DNA of 64,000 nucleotides. Origin: Virgibacillus_P tibetensis (GTDB lineage: Bacteria > Bacillota > Bacilli > Bacillales > Amphibacillaceae). Of this stretch, positions 61,689-64,000 are shown one piece after another. The DNA is taken from assembly GCF_036026595.1 (NCBI RefSeq), contig NZ_JARZFX010000007.1, positions 1 through 64,000 of the forward strand. The letters are read 5' to 3'. The translations under genes were made by a program, and so were the position numbers. The notes below the pieces were generated by a model. The model was given only the letters and a program-made list of their open reading frames with translations. It was not told where the DNA came from and did not search any database. How positions within the stretch are numbered: position 1 is the first letter of the stretch; the number at the start of each line of letters is the position of its first letter.

Positions 61689-62408
61689 ATGAAAAAATTG
61701 ATGATGTTAGGCATTGTACTAACTTTAGCTATACTACTGGCAGCTTGTGGCGACGATTCTGCTGAGGAAACTGAAGGAGCGGAAAACCCGGATCAAGAAG
61801 CGGGTGTGGAATCTGGTGAGCAGCAAGTAGGTGTAACGGATGAAGAAAAAGTTGATGAAGATACTGCTGTGGTTTCCGTGGATGGCACCGAGATTAATGG
61901 TGACCGTTACAATCCCATTTATACACAGGTGAAAATGCAAATGGCAGAATACGGCGAGGATGTCAGTGATAATGATTTATTAAAAGAGCAAACCATAAAT
62001 GTACTTGTGGAGCAACAGTTAATAAGACAGGATGCAGAAAATAACGGACTCAATGTAACGGAAGAAGAAGTGGAGTCAGAATTTGAGACTCTAAAAGAGG
62101 AAAATGGCGAGCAGCTGACAGCAGTCTTAGAACAGTTCGAATTAACAGAGGAATCGTTTAAGAGGCAGTTGGCAGATGATTTAATTACAAATAAATATAT
62201 TGAATCTGAACTTGAAATTGAAGTTTCAGACGAAGAAGCAGAAGAGTACTATGAACAGGTAAGAGAGCAGCAAGGTGAAGAAGTTGGAGAATATGAAGAG
62301 GTAGAAGAGCTAATCAAGGATCAGATTGCAGATCAGAAAGTTCAAGAGGTGCTTCAGGCTAAAGTAGAAGAGTTAAAAGAGCAAGCGGAAGTGGAAACTC
62401 TAATTTAA
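61689..62408 (+). CDS. SurA_N/PrsA-like foldase lipoprotein without PPIase domain
   Basis: 239 residues. Lipobox LLAAC, an acidic linker, then a SurA-type chaperone domain (VSVDGTEINGDRYNPIY … NVLVEQQLIRQDAENNGL). PrsA would continue with a parvulin domain, which is absent; the C terminus is a very acidic Glu-rich helix. It probably helps fold secreted proteins at the outer membrane face. ATG behind GAGGG. Confidence 0.82.
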   Translation: MKKLMMLGIVLTLAILLAACGDDSAEETEGAENPDQEAGVESGEQQVGVTDEEKVDEDTAVVSVDGTEINGDRYNPIYTQVKMQMAEYGEDVSDNDLLKEQTINVLVEQQLIRQDAENNGLNVTEEEVESEFETLKEENGEQLTAVLEQFELTEESFKRQLADDLITNKYIESELEIEVSDEEAEEYYEQVREQQGEEVGEYEEVEELIKDQIADQKVQEVLQAKVEELKEQAEVETLI

Positions 62409-62456
62409 TAAATGAACAAAAGCATCGCCCATTTGGGTGATGCTTTTGTTCATTTA
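62409..62456. terminator. Bidirectional terminator
   Basis: AAATGAACAAAAGCATC pairs with GATGCTTTTGTTCATTT between the lipoprotein and hisC genes. Confidence 0.9.
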
Positions 62457-63512
62457 TGCAAGGATTTCATCCAATTTGTTTAAGAACAATTCCATGTTTT
62501 TATTTGTACCTATCGTTACTCGAAGATAGTTATCTATCCCTGGTTTGTTAAAATGTCTTATTAATACATTCCTGTCTTTAAGTGCTGCATATAATTCTTC
62601 TGCCTGCTTATTATAATGACTTACGAATATAAAATTTGCCTGGGAAGGAAGAATGTGAAATCCACGCTTTTTCATTTCTGCTGTTATCCATTCTCTTGTA
62701 TGAATAATTTCCCTGGTTGTAGATTTATAGTAATTCGTATCCTTGATTGCAGCTTCTGCTCCCGCAATTGCCAACCGATCAAGTGTATAGGAATTGAAAG
62801 AGTCTTTTATTCGAGTTAATCCTTCGATCAGGTCAGAATTTCCAAGGGCGAAACCAATACGTAACCCAGCAAGTGAACGGGATTTTGACATAGTTTGAAT
62901 GACCAATAAATTGTTATACGTATTAATAAGTGATACGGCAGATTCGGAGGCAAAGTCAATATAAGCCTCATCAATAATTACTACTTGATCAGGATTGTTC
63001 TCTACTATTTCTTTGATAGCATCAATTTCTAAATATATACTTGTTGGTGCATTCGGGTTGGGGAAGATGACCCCACCATCCGTCTGGAAAAAAGCCTCAA
63101 CCGGCAGTGTGAAATCCCGGTTAAGTTTAACCTCTTCGTATGAAATATTGAAGAGCTTGCAATATACTGGATAGAAACTGTATGAAACCGCCGGAAACCT
63201 AATTGGTTTTCCAGCTTCAAAAAAGGCGAGAAAGGAGAAAGCCAAGACTTCATCCGAACCGTTCCCAACAAAAATGTTATCCTTTGACAAGCCATAGTAT
63301 TCTGCGATATCAGTCCGCAGTTGATCAACCGTAGGGGATGGGTACAGGTTTAGTTTCCGCTCTGCTTCCACTTTAATGGCTTCCACTACTTTTGGTGACG
63401 GTGGATAAGGGTTCTCGTTCGTGTTCAGCTTTACAATATTTGCATCATTAAGTTGTTCTCCAGGTACATAGGGTACACATCTCTTCACTGTTTCACTCCA
63501 AAACTTACTCAC
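62454..63512 (-). CDS. hisC: Histidinol-phosphate aminotransferase
   Basis: 352 residues from GTG 63512, overlapping the hisIE stop. PLP Lys in TMSKSRSLAGLRIGF, Asn-Pro-Asn at VIFPNPNAPT, and Asp/Tyr in IDEAYIDF. Converts imidazole-acetol phosphate to histidinol phosphate; may also accept aromatic acids in Firmicutes. It is the last gene of a his operon that extends beyond the window; a terminator follows. Confidence 0.93.
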   Translation of the reverse strand: MSKFWSETVKRCVPYVPGEQLNDANIVKLNTNENPYPPSPKVVEAIKVEAERKLNLYPSPTVDQLRTDIAEYYGLSKDNIFVGNGSDEVLAFSFLAFFEAGKPIRFPAVSYSFYPVYCKLFNISYEEVKLNRDFTLPVEAFFQTDGGVIFPNPNAPTSIYLEIDAIKEIVENNPDQVVIIDEAYIDFASESAVSLINTYNNLLVIQTMSKSRSLAGLRIGFALGNSDLIEGLTRIKDSFNSYTLDRLAIAGAEAAIKDTNYYKSTTREIIHTREWITAEMKKRGFHILPSQANFIFVSHYNKQAEELYAALKDRNVLIRHFNKPGIDNYLRVTIGTNKNMELFLNKLDEILA

Positions 63513-64000
63513 TTAACTTACCCTCTTTTTGGATGTGCCGTGCTTGTAGCTCTTTTTTTATATCATAGATAGAAATATCCAGGATCTCCATCAAAACAAG
63601 TGTGTGATAGCTTAAATCAGCAATTTCCCATATTACTTCCTGCTTGTCATTGTTTTTAGCTCCGATAATGACTTCACTCGCTTCTTCGCCGACTTTCTTC
63701 AGTACTTTATCAATGCCTTCTTTAAAAAGATAGGTTGTATAGGACCCCTGTTTAGGTTCTGCACGACGCTCTTTTATTTTAGTAATCAATTGTGGGAATA
63801 CATTATTACTTATGTCGCTATTTTTATATAGCGAGTTGTGAAAGCAGGAATCCATACCTGTATGGCATGCTGGTCCTAAGGGTTCAACCTGGACTAAAAG
63901 CGAATCAGCATCACAATCATAGGTGATGTTTTTTACAGCCTGCTTATTACCGGAGGTTTCTCCCTTGTTCCATAGTTTTTGGCGTTTTCTGCTGAAAAAC
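63505..64000 (-). CDS. hisIE: Bifunctional phosphoribosyl-AMP cyclohydrolase / phosphoribosyl-ATP pyrophosphatase (5' end outside window)
   Basis: The frame runs past the right edge. The HisI part shows LWNKGETSGNKQAVK, the zinc/metal YDCDADSLLVQVE and GPACHTGMDSCF; an ATG inside this region (63855) is not the start. The HisE part follows (EEASEVIIGAKN, EVIWEIADLSYH). Catalyses steps two and three of histidine synthesis. It overlaps hisC by 8 nt. Confidence 0.93.
   Translation of the reverse strand, partial: FFSRKRQKLWNKGETSGNKQAVKNITYDCDADSLLVQVEPLGPACHTGMDSCFHNSLYKNSDISNNVFPQLITKIKERRAEPKQGSYTTYLFKEGIDKVLKKVGEEASEVIIGAKNNDKQEVIWEIADLSYHTLVLMEILDISIYDIKKELQARHIQKEGKLSE

Noticed and set aside
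61656..61690. Nine-codon frame (MKRNEGTTL) overlapping the foldase start
   Set aside because: Shares its ATGA with the lipoprotein start, but it is too short and the GAGGG inside serves the main gene.
1..64000. tRNA, rRNA, prophage or intact IS
   Set aside because: No cloverleaf clusters, rRNA blocks, phage structural genes or full transposase were recognised by eye; a tRNAscan or ISfinder run would settle this.

Overview
The window looks like a chromosomal segment of a low-GC, endospore-forming member of the Bacillaceae, probably a salt- or alkali-adapted genus of the Oceanobacillus/Virgibacillus type. The grounds are AT-rich codon use, AGGAGG-type ribosome binding sites with many GTG and TTG starts, spore proteins (CotZ/ExsY-like, two YjcZ-type peptides, YppG), T-box and THI-box RNA regulation, and a Bacillus-type lipoate route (LipM plus LipA). 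The genus is inference. No rRNA, tRNA, prophage, intact insertion sequence or CRISPR array was seen.

Layout. 0-1 kb: a nucleotidyltransferase-fold gene overlapping a small basic partner. 1-4 kb (-): Na+-dependent transporter, small haem-oxidase-like membrane protein, exodeoxyribonuclease III. 4-7.3 kb (+): GntR/ABC operon of the YtrA type with two palindromic operators. 7.3-8.7 kb: thioredoxin-like protein, small hydrophilic protein, spore coat protein. 9-12.4 kb: a metal module (HMA chaperone, P1B ATPase with an unusual CPG motif, degenerate response regulator) facing a CuA-like lipoprotein. 12.5-18.2 kb (-): lipA, lipM and a thiamine-type ECF transporter (ykoFEDC) behind a THI-box riboswitch. 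18.3-25.1 kb: TetR regulator with two matching operators and an unlisted 48-codon gene, sporulation peptides, and small stress, transferase and membrane genes. 25.2-32.5 kb (-): a complete trpEGDCFBA operon behind two tandem T-boxes, both with a TGG specifier. 32.6-47.8 kb: ddl, nitroreductase, PTS IIC-like protein, guanine deaminase-like protein, HD and SRPBCC proteins, a degenerate M50-like protein, LdcB/VanY-type carboxypeptidase, MFS transporter, pepT, GNAT, rhodanese, tag and a chemoreceptor. 48.3-55.2 kb: an accessory, decaying stretch with a MITE-like element, an amidase, a truncated aldo/keto reductase, a second RsgA-type GTPase behind a leader peptide and Shine-Dalgarno-sequestering hairpin, a frameshifted methyltransferase and an APH-type kinase. 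55.4-64 kb: SpoT-like HD hydrolase, EamA exporter, type 2 IPP isomerase, MBL hydrolase, DsbA-family oxidoreductase, a Fur-box-controlled tiny gene, a SurA/PrsA-like lipoprotein, and the end of a his operon (hisIE, hisC).

The most interesting unexplained structures are: (1) the leader peptide plus Shine-Dalgarno-masking hairpin before the RsgA paralogue; (2) a promoter with two Fur-like 7-1-7 palindromes driving a 25-codon gene with its own terminator; (3) a dispersed MITE-like repeat present four times; (4) the TetR/48-aa pair sharing an 18-bp operator; (5) the metal module with non-canonical motifs. All functional statements rest on sequence reading alone, without database searches.
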